Program-made: the position numbers and the translations under genes
Shown: piece after piece, positions 43,692 to 52,026 of the stretch
Layout of the letters: every line of letters starts with the position of its first letter
Numbering within the stretch: the stretch's first letter is position 1
Notes under the pieces: model-generated
Databases searched by the model: none
The model's input: only the letters and a program-made list of their open reading frames with translations
What the model was told of the DNA's origin: nothing
Source of the DNA: an uncultured Faecalibacterium sp.
GTDB taxonomy: Bacteria > Bacillota > Clostridia > Oscillospirales > Ruminococcaceae
Length of the DNA stretch: 52,445 nucleotides
Direction: 5' to 3'
Assembly (NCBI GenBank): GCA_934561485.1
Contig: CAKTGS010000004.1
Location: 1-52,445, forward strand

Positions 43692-44132
43692 TCAGCCGTA
43701 GGGGGCGTCCTCCCGCCACTCCACCAGGGCCTGCACAGCCTCGGTGTCCTCTTCCGGGGCAGGCTGGCGGGCGTACAGATGCTGCTGGGTGCTGAACAGC
43801 CCGGGGGCGTAATCCGCCATCACGCCGGGTACCCGCCCCTGCAGAAATTCCCGGGCGTTCTTCTGGCGGCAGGCGATGGGGGTGCCGTCCGTCATGGGAA
43901 CCGCACCGGTGCCAAGGGGCTTGGTGCCCGTGCCCGGGTGCGGGGTCTGGCCCGGCCGGGGCATATCCGGGGGCGGCAGCTGGGTGTCGGGGTTTTCCGG
44001 CGGGGCAGGCGGCTGCAGGGGCGGCTCCTTGCCCAGGGGCGGGCTGCACCGGGTGCAGCTGTTTTCCGGCGCAGCCGAAGCGCCGGGCCGGTGTTCCAGC
44101 TCGCGGCGGATGAACGGGGTAAGCGAATTCAT
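43692..44132 (-). CDS. Proline-rich hypothetical protein
   Basis: This 146-residue protein has no recognisable domain. It begins MNSLTPFIRRELEHRPGASA, has a proline/glycine-rich centre (PPLGKEPPLQPPAPPENP and PRPGQTPHPGTGTKPL) and a more ordered C-terminal part (KNAREFLQGRVPGVMADYAP, YARQPAPEEDTEAVQALVEW). There is no signal peptide or membrane segment. Its start is fixed by GGAGGTGA 8 bases before the ATG. That ribosome site lies inside a strong hairpin. It sits between sbcC and the PC4-like gene with 100 or more bases on either side. It may be a spore or cell-surface associated small protein, but nothing proves it. Confidence 0.6.
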   Translation of the reverse strand: MNSLTPFIRRELEHRPGASAAPENSCTRCSPPLGKEPPLQPPAPPENPDTQLPPPDMPRPGQTPHPGTGTKPLGTGAVPMTDGTPIACRQKNAREFLQGRVPGVMADYAPGLFSTQQHLYARQPAPEEDTEAVQALVEWREDAPYG

Positions 44133-44171
44133 TGAAAAAATCACCTCCGGGAATAGGATGCCCGGAGGTGA
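44133..44171 (-). promoter_or_regulatory. Terminator-like hairpin covering the ribosome site of the proline-rich gene
   Basis: TCACCTCCGGG (44141-44151) and CCCGGAGGTGA (44161-44171) form a perfect 11-base stem with a 9-base loop. On the minus strand the 3' arm contains the GGAGGTGA ribosome site. It is followed by TTTTTTCA and the ATG. The element can therefore act as a terminator, or block translation initiation, directly at the start codon. Confidence 0.7.
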
Positions 44172-44185
44172 GAAAATTATTTTGA

Positions 44186-44299
44186 TCAGAGACAGCATCG
44201 TGTCATCACGCTTGAATGGGTGATGCCGTCCCGCCGTACCAGTACATTGCAGTAGGGCAGGACAGCCGGTAGTTCCTCTTCGGACACGACTCGGGCCAT
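44186..44299 (-). CDS. Candidate small ORF (37 residues)
   Basis: In the 44172-44404 gap after sbcC, one frame reads MARVVSEEELPAVLPYCNVL and then VRRDGITHSSVMTRCCL before a TGA. The amino-acid make-up looks protein-like and the ORF ends just before the hairpin of the proline-rich gene. There is no clear ribosome site and the bias at third codon positions is weak. It may be a leader peptide, the start of a decayed gene, or chance. Confidence 0.25.
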   Translation of the reverse strand: MARVVSEEELPAVLPYCNVLVRRDGITHSSVMTRCCL

Positions 44300-44404
44300 T
44301 CCATCGCCCGCCCTATTGCCCTGCGGGCAACAGGGGCCCACCCTCCGGACGGTCCTCAGAGAAACTCCCTGCCGTCCTGTCCGGGTAGCTTTGTGAGCGG
44401 CCTA

Positions 44405-47218
44405 TTACACCACCAGTTCCACCGTAGAGCCGCCGGTGCGGGCCTTGTGCACCACCACCTGCCGGTCGATGCGTTCCTTGAGGGCGGCCACATGGGAGAT
44501 GATGCCCACCAGCCGGTCGCCGTCCGTCAGGCCGGCCAGCACCCGCAGGGCCTGCTCCAGCGATTCCTCGTCCAGGCTGCCGAAGCCCTCGTCCAGAAAA
44601 AGGGTGTCCAGCCGGATGCCGCCGGCGGCGCTCTGCACCTCGTCCGAAAGGCCCAGGGCCAGGGCCAGCGAGGCCTTGAAGCTCTCGCCGCCGGACAGAG
44701 TTTTGACGCTGCGGCGGGTGCCGTTGTAGTGGTCGATGACGCCCAGGTCCAGGCCGGACTGACTGCGCTGGTTCTCGGCACCGGTGCGTTCCAGCTCGTA
44801 CTGCCCGGCGGTCATCTGCATCAGGCGGGTGTTGGCGTGCACCAGAATGCGGTCCAGATAGTTCATCTGGATGTAAGTTTCCAGCCGGATCTTCTGCTTG
44901 CTGGTCAGGGTGCCGCCCGCCGTGGCAGCCAGGGCATTCACCCACTGTGCCCGCTGTTCCAGTGCGGTGCGGGCAGCGGCAGCAGCGCGGTATTTTTCTG
45001 CAATGGAGCGGTTGGGCAAAAGCTGTGCGGCCAGCTGCTTCTCCCGGGCCTGCAGTGCGGTGCGGGCGGCAGCCAGCTCGGCCTGAGAAGTCTGCAGGGC
45101 TTCCAGCGGCTGGGCGGGGACGGCATCCCGGACACTCTGGGCGGCGGCCTGCTGGCTGCGCAGGGCTTCCACGGCGGCGGCGGCAGCGGCGTAGGCCTTT
45201 TCCGCCCGGGTCAGGGCCTGTTCCGCCTGCTCCATGCCGGTGCGCAGGGCGGCACGGGCAGCTTCCAGCCGGTCCAGTGCGGCCTGGGCTTCGGCCCGCT
45301 GAGGATAGGGCAGGGCGGCGCGGGCGGCGTCCGCCTGCTGCTCCAGGGCGGCAGCCTGGGCGCTCTGGGCGGCGGCGGTGCGGTCTGCATCCGAAGCAGC
45401 CTGTTCCAGAGCCGGGCGCTGGCGGGTCTTGGTCTGCCGGTCGGCATCCAGCTGTGCCCGGCGGGTGCAGTCGGTCTGTGCCTGCTGCAGGTCGGCGCGG
45501 CACTGGGCCTGTGCGGTGTGCAGGGCGGTTTCCTCTTCGTCCAGCACGGCGGACATCCGGGCAAAGGTCAGCTGCACCGGGCCGTCCGGCGCAGTGAACC
45601 GTTCCGGCAGCAGATGTTCGGCGTCCTGCCGCAGGCTGCGGCGGGCTTCCTCAGCGGCGGCCAGAGCGTTCTGTGCGGCGGCGCTGGCTTCCTGTGCGGC
45701 GCGGTCGGCCTGCTCGGCTGCCTGCTTGGCGGCATTTACCTGGGCCTGGGTGGGGGCGGTGCGGGGCAGCTGCGCCCGGGCCGGGTGATGGGTGCTGCCG
45801 CAGACCGGGCAGGGGGAACCCTCGGTCAGGGTCTGGGCCAGCAGCCCGGCCTGCGCGTCCAGAAAGGCCCGGTCCAGGCGGTCCCGCTGGGCGCGGGCCG
45901 CGTCCTGGGCAGCGGCAGCGGTACGGTAGGCGTCCTGGGCACGGCGGGCCGTCTGCGCCCGCTTCTGGCAGGCCGCCAGCCGCTGGTGCAGGGTGGTCAG
46001 CGCGGTGCCGCGCTCTTCCAGCTGGGCGGTGCGGGTCTGCAGGGCCAGCAGCCGGGTGGGGGCATCTTCCAGTGCGGCGCGCTCGGTCTCGGCGGTGCGC
46101 AGGGCGGTGTCCAGCGCAGCCAGCTGGGTGCGTTTGGTGCGGGCCTGCGCACCGGCCAGCCGAGCCGCATCCTGGGCCTGGGCCTGCTGACGGCAGAGCT
46201 TGTCCAGGGCATCGTAGGCGTCCAGAGCGGCTTTGGCCTGGGTCACCTGCCCGGCCAGGATATCCAGCCGGGCGGCATCCTGGGCGTGGCGGGCGCTTTC
46301 GGCGCGGGCAGCGTCCAGTGTGGGGCGGGCAGTGTCCAGCGCCGCCTGCTTCTGGGCCAGCTGGGCTGCCAGCTGTGCCGCCTGCTGGGCCGCACCCAGC
46401 TGGCGCTGCACGGCATCCAGCCGGGTCTCGGTGTCGGCCAGGGCAGCAGCGGTGTGCTGCTGGGCGGCTTCCTGGCGGGCGGTCAGGCCATCCAGCAGGG
46501 CAAGGGCCGTGTCCGGTTCGGTCTGGGCGCTCAGGGTTGCCAGAGCCTCGGCGTCCGGGTCCTCGGGGGCAAACTGCAGCCCGGCCAGCAGGCTGTTCAG
46601 CAGGGCGTTCTGTGCGGTGCGCTGCTGGGTCAGAGCGGCGTTTTCCTGCTGCAGGCGCTCCTGCAGCTTCTGGTAGCGCTGGGTGCGGAACAGCTTGCGG
46701 AAGATCTGGCTGCGCTCCTCGGTGGAAGCGTTCAGCAGCCGGGTGAACTGTCCCTGCGCGATCATGGCGATTTGGCAGAACTGGTTGTAGTCCAGCCCGA
46801 TGATCCCCTGTACGGCGGCGGTGACCTCTTTGGACTTGGTCACCGGGGGGCGGCCATCGGCGTAGGTGAGGGTGGCATCCGCCTTTTCGGTGGTGTCGCC
46901 CTGTCCGCGCACCTTGGGGCGGGTGTATTCCGGGTTGCGGTGCACGGTGTAGCGTTTGCCGCCCACCTCAAATTCCAGCTCCACAAAGGTGGGCGTTTTG
47001 GGGTCGGCGTATTTGCTGCGCAGCATGGCACCTTCGCGCACGCCGCCGCTGGAATGATCGTACAACGCATAGGTGATGGCATCGAACAGGGTGGTTTTGC
47101 CTGCACCGGTGTCGCCGGTAACAAGGTACAGCCCGCCTTTGCCCAGCTTTTCCAGGTCCAGCACCGTCTCGGCGGCATAGGGGCCAAAGGCCGAAAGAGT
47201 CAGCTTGAGCGGTCTCAT
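44405..47218 (-). CDS. sbcC: Nuclease SbcCD ATPase subunit
   Basis: This 937-residue SMC-like protein has Walker A GDTGAGKTTLFDAITYALY near residue 35 and YNQFCQIAMIAQGQFTRLL near 140. Two long Ala/Gln/Arg-rich coiled coils flank a CPVC zinc hook near residue 470. The C-terminal signature LSGGESFKASLALALGLSDE and Walker B LDTLFLDEGFGSLDEESL are present. With SbcD it opens hairpins and processes DNA ends. Start overlaps the sbcD stop by four bases (ATGA). The coiled-coil composition creates a long open frame on the opposite strand that is not a gene. Confidence 0.95.
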   Translation of the reverse strand: MRPLKLTLSAFGPYAAETVLDLEKLGKGGLYLVTGDTGAGKTTLFDAITYALYDHSSGGVREGAMLRSKYADPKTPTFVELEFEVGGKRYTVHRNPEYTRPKVRGQGDTTEKADATLTYADGRPPVTKSKEVTAAVQGIIGLDYNQFCQIAMIAQGQFTRLLNASTEERSQIFRKLFRTQRYQKLQERLQQENAALTQQRTAQNALLNSLLAGLQFAPEDPDAEALATLSAQTEPDTALALLDGLTARQEAAQQHTAAALADTETRLDAVQRQLGAAQQAAQLAAQLAQKQAALDTARPTLDAARAESARHAQDAARLDILAGQVTQAKAALDAYDALDKLCRQQAQAQDAARLAGAQARTKRTQLAALDTALRTAETERAALEDAPTRLLALQTRTAQLEERGTALTTLHQRLAACQKRAQTARRAQDAYRTAAAAQDAARAQRDRLDRAFLDAQAGLLAQTLTEGSPCPVCGSTHHPARAQLPRTAPTQAQVNAAKQAAEQADRAAQEASAAAQNALAAAEEARRSLRQDAEHLLPERFTAPDGPVQLTFARMSAVLDEEETALHTAQAQCRADLQQAQTDCTRRAQLDADRQTKTRQRPALEQAASDADRTAAAQSAQAAALEQQADAARAALPYPQRAEAQAALDRLEAARAALRTGMEQAEQALTRAEKAYAAAAAAVEALRSQQAAAQSVRDAVPAQPLEALQTSQAELAAARTALQAREKQLAAQLLPNRSIAEKYRAAAAARTALEQRAQWVNALAATAGGTLTSKQKIRLETYIQMNYLDRILVHANTRLMQMTAGQYELERTGAENQRSQSGLDLGVIDHYNGTRRSVKTLSGGESFKASLALALGLSDEVQSAAGGIRLDTLFLDEGFGSLDEESLEQALRVLAGLTDGDRLVGIISHVAALKERIDRQVVVHKARTGGSTVELVV

Positions 47219-48357
47219 GCGTCCTCGCCCTCCTTCCAGATCGTTTCAATGAGCTGCTGGCAGAAGGCCGCCTGCTCGGCGCTCAGGGGCTGGTTGTTCT
47301 GCAGCTCGTAAAAGGCGGCCAGATGTTCCAGCGGCGAGAGGTCCTCGGTGCGCTCCGGGGCGGCGACCTCCTGCTGCTGGCGGGTGCGGCGGTTGTCGTA
47401 ATCCAGCCGCATCAGGTTGGGGTAGATCACCCGCAGCCGGGCCAGGGCGTCCGGCACATCCTGCTCATCGGTCAGGGTGATGTGCAGGTAATCGTCCACG
47501 GCGGTGCCCTCGTAGGTGCGGCGGTCGGTCAGCTCCATGTAGCTGCCTCGCAGCTCCCGCAGGTCATGCAGCGGGGTGAGAGGAGCGGTGATGATGTCCA
47601 CCCGGCCCTTTTCGCCCAGCTCCACAAAGGTGGCGCTTTTGTGCTGGCGGGCTTCCGAGAAGGAATACTTCAGCGGGGTGCCGCAGTAGCGCAGGGTCTC
47701 CCGCCCTACCTTCTGGGGACTGTGCAGGTGGCCCAGGGCCACATAATCAAAGGCATCGAACAGGGCGGCGTCCACACAGTCCACGCCGCCCACAGACGGC
47801 TCCTCGCTCTCGCAGGCAGCGGCACCGGCCACGAACTGGTGGGCCACCAGCACGCTGCGGCGGTCGGGGTCCGGGGCGCAGTGCCGCAGCACGCAGGCCA
47901 GGGCATCGTTGTAGCTTTCCACCGGCTCGTCCGGGTACACGTGCCGCACCAGGGCGGGCTTTAAAAAGGGCAGTAAGTACACATCCACAGGGCCGTAAGC
48001 ATCGGTCAGGGAGATTGGCTCCGGCGCACGCTCAAACACCGGGCTGACATACACCCGGCTGGGTTCCAGCAGGGCCGACCCGAAGGCGATGCGGTCTGCG
48101 GAATCGTGGTTGCCGCTGATGGCAAACACCGGCAGACCCCGCTCTGCCAGCCGGGTCAAAAACCAGTCCAGCAGGCGCACGGCTTCGGCAGGGGGCACGG
48201 GTTTGTCGTAGAGGTCGCCTGCCAGCAGCACGCCGTCCACGGGGTGGGCGTCCAGCAGGGACAAGATCTGCTCCAGAATGTACCGCTGGTCCTCCAGCAT
48301 GGAAAATTCGCATACCCGCTTGCCCAGGTGCAGGTCAGATAAATGCAGAAAACGCAA
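47215..48357 (-). CDS. sbcD: Nuclease SbcCD exonuclease subunit
   Basis: This 380-residue calcineurin-like phosphoesterase has FLHLSDLHLGKR at the N-terminus, LLAGDLYDKPVPP, FAISGNHDSADR near residue 80, VLVAHQF near 170 and ALGHLHSPQKV near 205. These supply the metal ligands of the Mre11 fold. It is the nuclease partner of SbcC. I propose a TTG start at 48357: it gives the usual M-RFLHLSD terminus and AAAGGCGGTG lies 6 bases upstream, whereas no ATG is suitably placed. Confidence 0.93.
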   Translation of the reverse strand: MRFLHLSDLHLGKRVCEFSMLEDQRYILEQILSLLDAHPVDGVLLAGDLYDKPVPPAEAVRLLDWFLTRLAERGLPVFAISGNHDSADRIAFGSALLEPSRVYVSPVFERAPEPISLTDAYGPVDVYLLPFLKPALVRHVYPDEPVESYNDALACVLRHCAPDPDRRSVLVAHQFVAGAAACESEEPSVGGVDCVDAALFDAFDYVALGHLHSPQKVGRETLRYCGTPLKYSFSEARQHKSATFVELGEKGRVDIITAPLTPLHDLRELRGSYMELTDRRTYEGTAVDDYLHITLTDEQDVPDALARLRVIYPNLMRLDYDNRRTRQQQEVAAPERTEDLSPLEHLAAFYELQNNQPLSAEQAAFCQQLIETIWKEGEDA

Positions 48358-48422
48358 ACAGGAACACCGCCTTTCAAAAGGGTTTTCTTTATTATACTGC
48401 ATTTGTAGTTTTGTGTGCAAGA

Positions 48423-48558
48423 AAAACTCCCTCAGTCACGTCTTGCGCCGTGCCAGCTCCCTCAGGAGGGAGCCTTCAACCAGGCGGAAAACCTTCCGGC
48501 CCGACCAAAGGCCCCCTCGCCGAGGGGGCTGTCTGCGCCAGCAGACCGGGGGAGTTTT
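48423..48558. repeat. Miniature element with terminal inverted repeats
   Basis: AAAACTCCCTC (48423-48433) and GGGGGAGTTTT (48548-48558) are inverted copies with one mismatch. Between them are three hairpins: GCTCCCTCAGGAGGGAGC, GCCCCCTCGCCGAGGGGGC and GTCTGCGCCAGCAGAC. There is no ORF. The structure is that of a MITE-like intergenic repeat of about 136 bases of the CTCCCTCAGTC type common in gut Firmicutes. The TTTTG after its end may make it a terminator too. Confidence 0.6.
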
Positions 48559-48566
48559 GTTTTACA

Positions 48567-49037
48567 TCAGAACATCTTTTCCCAGGTGGCCTGGCCCACG
48601 CTGCCATCCGCCGTCAGGCCGTTACGGCGCTGAAACCGCTGCACGGCAGCTGCCGTGGCGGCCCCGTATCTGCCATCGGCGGTCAGACGCTCGCCCAGGG
48701 AGTTGAGTTTCTGCTGCACCAGCCGCACGGTGCCGCCCGCACTGCCGCTGCGCAGCACAATGCCGGGGTAGGGAACGTTCAGCCCGTGCTTGGCGGTGTA
48801 GCGGGTGTAGAGCACGTTCCAGGTGTTGGCCCCCACCTTGCCGTCCACATTCATCTTGTTTTTGAGCTGGAACTCCTTCACCGCATTCTCACTGGCAAGG
48901 CCGAACTTGCCGTCCACTTTCAGCTCCTCGTACCAGGTGCACGCATCGCGCACACCGTTGAGCCAGGTCTGCACCAGGGCCACATCCGGGCCGGAGGAGC
49001 CCCGATGGATCAGGGAATAATACGCAGGAATTGCCAT
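48567..49037 (-). CDS. Protein with two peptidoglycan-binding domains
   Basis: This 156-residue protein is made of two PG_binding_1 (LysM-unrelated, three-helix) units. Unit 1: GSSGPDVALVQTWLNGV, VDGKFGLASENAVKEFQLKN, VDGKVGANTWNVLY. Unit 2: GSAGGTVRLVQQKLNSLGER, ADGRYGAATAAAVQRFQRR, ADGSVGQATWEKMF. No signal peptide or catalytic domain is present, which is unusual. In Clostridia such proteins are often linked to the spore cortex or cell wall. AAAGGAG lies 12 bases upstream. The spoIIR gene lies just upstream on the same strand, so the two may form a sporulation-related pair. Confidence 0.85.
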   Translation of the reverse strand: MAIPAYYSLIHRGSSGPDVALVQTWLNGVRDACTWYEELKVDGKFGLASENAVKEFQLKNKMNVDGKVGANTWNVLYTRYTAKHGLNVPYPGIVLRSGSAGGTVRLVQQKLNSLGERLTADGRYGAATAAAVQRFQRRNGLTADGSVGQATWEKMF

Positions 49038-49089
49038 AAAGATCACACGCTCCTTTCCCCCCCATGCTATGCACGGGGGCGGGGCGGTG

Positions 49090-49716
49090 TCACCCGGCCA
49101 GCACCCGGTCCTCCCGGCGGGCGGTGTGCTGCTGCACCCAGTCCACCAGCCGGAAGCGCAGAATGCAGTCTCCGCACACCAGATCATTTTCTTCCGGCAG
49201 GGCGTAGCCGCCGCAGGCCGAGCGGCACAGCCCGGGGTACAGCACGCACCACCAGTTCTGCCCGCTGCCGGAGCCGATGCAGATGCGCACCGCATCGTAC
49301 CGCCCGGCGGGCAGCGCGGCCCCGGCGTACTGCCGGGCGGGAAAGTACATGTTCACCAGCTGCACCTGCACGGGGGCATCCACGCCGCAGGCGGCCAGGG
49401 CGTGCCGGGCCGCCAGCTGCAGCGTCAGCAGGTTCCGGGCCGCCCAGCTGCAGGCATCCGCCTGATCCTGCGCGGGGCAGGCGGCGTCCAGGCAGGCCAG
49501 CACGGCGTCCCGCACCCGCAGCTTGGCGCTTTGGTCGGCCACGGCATCGCTTGCGGCCCGGATGTGCAGCCGCAGGGTGTCGGCACACACGGCCTGCCCG
49601 GTGCGCAGCTGGGCGCGGCCCCACGCGGCGGCCTGCCCGGCACCGCACAGCAAAAGCCCCAGTGCAAGGCTGGCGCATAAGAGCCGCATCTGCGGCCTGG
49701 AAAGCAGTTTCTTCAT
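49090..49716 (-). CDS. spoIIR: Stage II sporulation protein R
   Basis: This 208-residue protein has an N-terminal membrane/signal segment (MRLLCASLALGLLLCG). The SpoIIR core follows: LRLHIRAASDAVADQSAKLRVRDAVL near residue 55, VQLVNMYFPARQY near 125 and the signature GQNWWCVLYPGLC near 165. In Bacillus SpoIIR is made in the forespore under SigF and triggers SpoIIGA to process pro-SigE. The ATG at 49716 gives KKLL plus the hydrophobic segment; the longer upstream frame lacks a ribosome site. A hairpin covers its ribosome site. Confidence 0.92.
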   Translation of the reverse strand: MKKLLSRPQMRLLCASLALGLLLCGAGQAAAWGRAQLRTGQAVCADTLRLHIRAASDAVADQSAKLRVRDAVLACLDAACPAQDQADACSWAARNLLTLQLAARHALAACGVDAPVQVQLVNMYFPARQYAGAALPAGRYDAVRICIGSGSGQNWWCVLYPGLCRSACGGYALPEENDLVCGDCILRFRLVDWVQQHTARREDRVLAG

Positions 49717-49765
49717 AAAAAACAGACCCTTCTTCTGGAAATGATATCCAGAGGATGGGTCTGTT
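49717..49765 (-). promoter_or_regulatory. Terminator-like hairpin covering the spoIIR ribosome site
   Basis: AACAGACCC (49721-49729) pairs with GGGTCTGTT (49757-49765), with an inner CTGGA/TCCAG stem. On the minus strand the outer 3' arm carries part of the GAAGGGT ribosome site and is followed by TTTT and the ATG. The arrangement matches that in front of the proline-rich gene at 44132. Confidence 0.6.
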
Positions 49766-49785
49766 GGAGGGCGTTTATACACGGC

Positions 49786-50006
49786 CAACCTTAAGCCGTC
49801 CGATTACTCTATGATACACAAGACGTCTGAAGGGTTAAGAACTGCCTGCGGAAAAGCTGCAGTTATCACAGCAAATAAGAGCAGATTTCCTTAACACGTC
49901 AAATTGAAGCCTTAAGAAAATAACCTATCAAAGCGCAAAATACTTAAGACTTCAAATAAATCAAGTTATAATAACGTTCTTAACCCTTCAGGTTTGACGT
50001 CTTAAG
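49786..50006. repeat. AT-rich island with an iterated TTAAG/ACGTC motif
   Basis: Three related elements of about 23-29 bases are present. Element A is at 49820-49842 (AAGACGTC then TGAAGGGTTAAGAAC). Element B is at 49891-49918 (TTAACACGTCAAA, GAAG, TTAAGAA). Element C is at 49976-50006 on the minus strand (TTAAGACGTCAAA, TGAAGGGTTAAGAAC). A and C form an inverted pair enclosing about 133 AT-rich bases. Extra single TTAAG sites lie at 49791, 49944 and elsewhere. No gene is present. It lies between spoIIR and the 3' end of the UPF0210 gene. Confidence 0.7.
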
Positions 50007-50012
50007 AAGGGC

Positions 50013-51380
50013 TTAGTTCTTCAGCGACTGCATGGGAGCGGGCAGGCGGCCGCCGCGGTTGATGAACACCGAGGGGTCGTGGCTGTTCACCGGCATGATG
50101 GGGCCGTAGCCCAGCAGGCCGCCAAAGTCCAGCACCTCGCCTGCCTTGCGGCCGATGGCGGGGATCACGCGCACGGCGGTGGTCTTGCTGTTCACCATGC
50201 CAATGGCGGCTTCGTCCGCGATCAAGGCGCTGATGACGGCCGGGGTGGTGTCGCCGGGGATGATGACCATGTCGATGCCCACAGAGCAGACGGCGGTCAT
50301 GGCTTCCAGCTTTTCAATGGTCAGGCAGCCGATCTCGGCAGCGTGGATCATTCCGGCGTCCTCGCTGACCGGGATAAAGGCACCGGACAGGCCGCCCACG
50401 TGGTTGGAGGCCATCACGCCGCCCTTCTTCACGGCATCGTTCAGCAGGGCCAGGCAGGCGGTGGTGCCGCAGCAGCCGCAGGTCTCCAGGCCCATCTCTT
50501 CCAGAATGTTGGCCACGCTGTCACCCACGGCAGGGGTGGGAGCCAGCGACAGGTCGATGATGCCGGCGGGCACGCCCAGGGCCTGGGAAGCCAGGTTGGC
50601 CACCAGCTGGCCCACGCGGGTGATTTTGAAGGCGGTGCGCTTGACCAGCTCCGCCACCTCGTCAATGGGGGCGTCCTTGGGCAGGCGGGCCAGAGCGGCG
50701 CGCACCGCACCGGGGCCGGAAACGCCCACGTGGATCTCGCAGTCCGGCTCGCCGGGGCCATGGAAGGCGCCGGCCATGAAGGGGTTGTCCTCCGGGGCAT
50801 TGCAGAACACCACCAGCTTGGCCGCGCCGATGCACTGGCGGTCGGCGGTCAGCTCGCTGGCCTTCTTTACGGCTTCGCCCATCAGCTTGATGGCGTCCAT
50901 GTTCAGGCCGGCCTTGGTGGCACCAATGTTCACCGAGCTGCACACGATATCGGTCTCGGCCAGGGCGCGGGGAATGGACTCGATCAAGCGGCGGTCACCG
51001 GCAGAAAAGCCCTTGTGCACCAGGGCGCTGTAGCCGCCCACAAAGTTCACGCCCACCTTTTTGCCGGCGGCGTCCAGGGTCTTGGCAAAGTCCACGGGGT
51101 CGGCATCCGGGCAGGCACCCAGCAGCATGGCAATGGGGGTGACGCTGATGCGCTTGTTGATGATGGGAATGCCGTACTCTGCGCTGATGTGCTCCACAGC
51201 GGGCACCAGGTTGGCAGCCTTGGTGGTGATTTTATTGTAGATGTTCTCGCAGGCCTTTTTGGGGTCCGGGTCAATGCAGTCCAGCAGGCTGATGCCCATG
51301 GTCACCGTGCGCACATCCAGATTGTCCTGGGTGAACATCTCAATGGTCTCAAGGATGTCACCGGTATTAAACATACTCAT
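50013..51380 (-). CDS. PFL-family protein, UPF0210
   Basis: This 455-residue protein belongs to the conserved UPF0210/DUF711 family: [25 protein letters not shown] at the N-terminus, [18 protein letters not shown] near residue 150, [12 protein letters not shown] near 218 and [13 protein letters not shown] near the C-terminus. The fold is related to glycyl radical (PFL-like) proteins, but no activation cysteine pair is established and the biochemical role is unknown. It is typically encoded with the ACT-domain protein UPF0237, as here. GGAGGGA lies 11 bases before the ATG. Confidence 0.93.
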   Translation of the reverse strand: MSMFNTGDILETIEMFTQDNLDVRTVTMGISLLDCIDPDPKKACENIYNKITTKAANLVPAVEHISAEYGIPIINKRISVTPIAMLLGACPDADPVDFAKTLDAAGKKVGVNFVGGYSALVHKGFSAGDRRLIESIPRALAETDIVCSSVNIGATKAGLNMDAIKLMGEAVKKASELTADRQCIGAAKLVVFCNAPEDNPFMAGAFHGPGEPDCEIHVGVSGPGAVRAALARLPKDAPIDEVAELVKRTAFKITRVGQLVANLASQALGVPAGIIDLSLAPTPAVGDSVANILEEMGLETCGCCGTTACLALLNDAVKKGGVMASNHVGGLSGAFIPVSEDAGMIHAAEIGCLTIEKLEAMTAVCSVGIDMVIIPGDTTPAVISALIADEAAIGMVNSKTTAVRVIPAIGRKAGEVLDFGGLLGYGPIMPVNSHDPSVFINRGGRLPAPMQSLKN

Positions 51381-51398
51381 TGCAGTGTACTCCCTCCA

Positions 51399-51668
51399 TC
51401 AAATGGTGTGCATGGCGTCAAACACTTCCTGGCGGGTCACATTGATTTGCATCCCCATTTCAGCGGCCAGGGCATCGGTGCGCTTGTGCAGCTGGTCGTG
51501 GTCAACATTGCAGTTGGAAAGATCCACCAGCATGATCATGGCAAACATGCCCTGCAGGATGCTCTGGGTTACATCCTCGATGTTGATGTTCAGCTCGCTG
51601 CACAGGCCGGAGACCTTTGCCACCACGCCCACAGTATCGTGCCCCATAACGGTAATAAATGCTTTCAT
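51399..51668 (-). CDS. ACT-domain protein, UPF0237
   Basis: This 89-residue protein has a single ACT domain: AFITVMGHDTVGVVAKVSGLCSELNINIEDVTQSI, then MFAMIMLVDLS. ACT domains bind amino acids or other small ligands. Its gene is 18 bases upstream of the UPF0210 gene, and the two are a conserved pair in anaerobes, suggesting that it senses a ligand for its partner. GAGGGTGG lies about 8 bases before the ATG. Confidence 0.93.
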   Translation of the reverse strand: MKAFITVMGHDTVGVVAKVSGLCSELNINIEDVTQSILQGMFAMIMLVDLSNCNVDHDQLHKRTDALAAEMGMQINVTRQEVFDAMHTI

Positions 51669-51734
51669 TGTTTCCACCCTCGTTTTCCATAGTAAACGGT
51701 GCCGCAAACGGTTCCGGCACACTCTTGCCCTTTC

Positions 51735-51760
51735 AGTATAGCAGATTTAGCAAATTTTGA
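51735..51760 (-). promoter_or_regulatory. Promoter of the UPF0237-UPF0210 operon
   Basis: On the minus strand TGCTATACT gives an extended -10 box (TATACT at 51740-51735), with a weak TTCAAA-like -35 about 15 bases upstream. The spacer 51761-52026 contains a GCAGCC-ATATC-GGCTGC hairpin near 51810 and the promoter of the next gene (TTTACG about 51957, TATAAT about 51981), and no ORF of note. Confidence 0.5.
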
Positions 51761-52026
51761 ACACACTTTTTGTAAAAAAGAGCGGAATGCGGCGGCAAAA
51801 GACATTCTATGCAGCCATATCGGCTGCGGAGGAACCCGCTCCCTGCAGAAATACCGGAACCTGCCCGGTGGAAAAATTGACATGGAAATCATTTTTTGCA
51901 GCTTGAGTCAAAGCGAAAGCCTTCATTCGAAAAATTGATTTTTATAGGTGAAATCTTTTACGGACTGTGCTATACTAAACTATAATTTCTGATTTCCACA
52001 TCCTGGGCTGAGAAGGAGTAACTGCT

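Noticed and set aside
44393..47311. A 972-residue open frame on the plus strand opposite sbcC
   Set aside because: It is antisense to a fully recognisable SbcC, is rich in Gly/Gln/Ala as expected of reversed GC-rich coiled-coil codons, and shows no domain.
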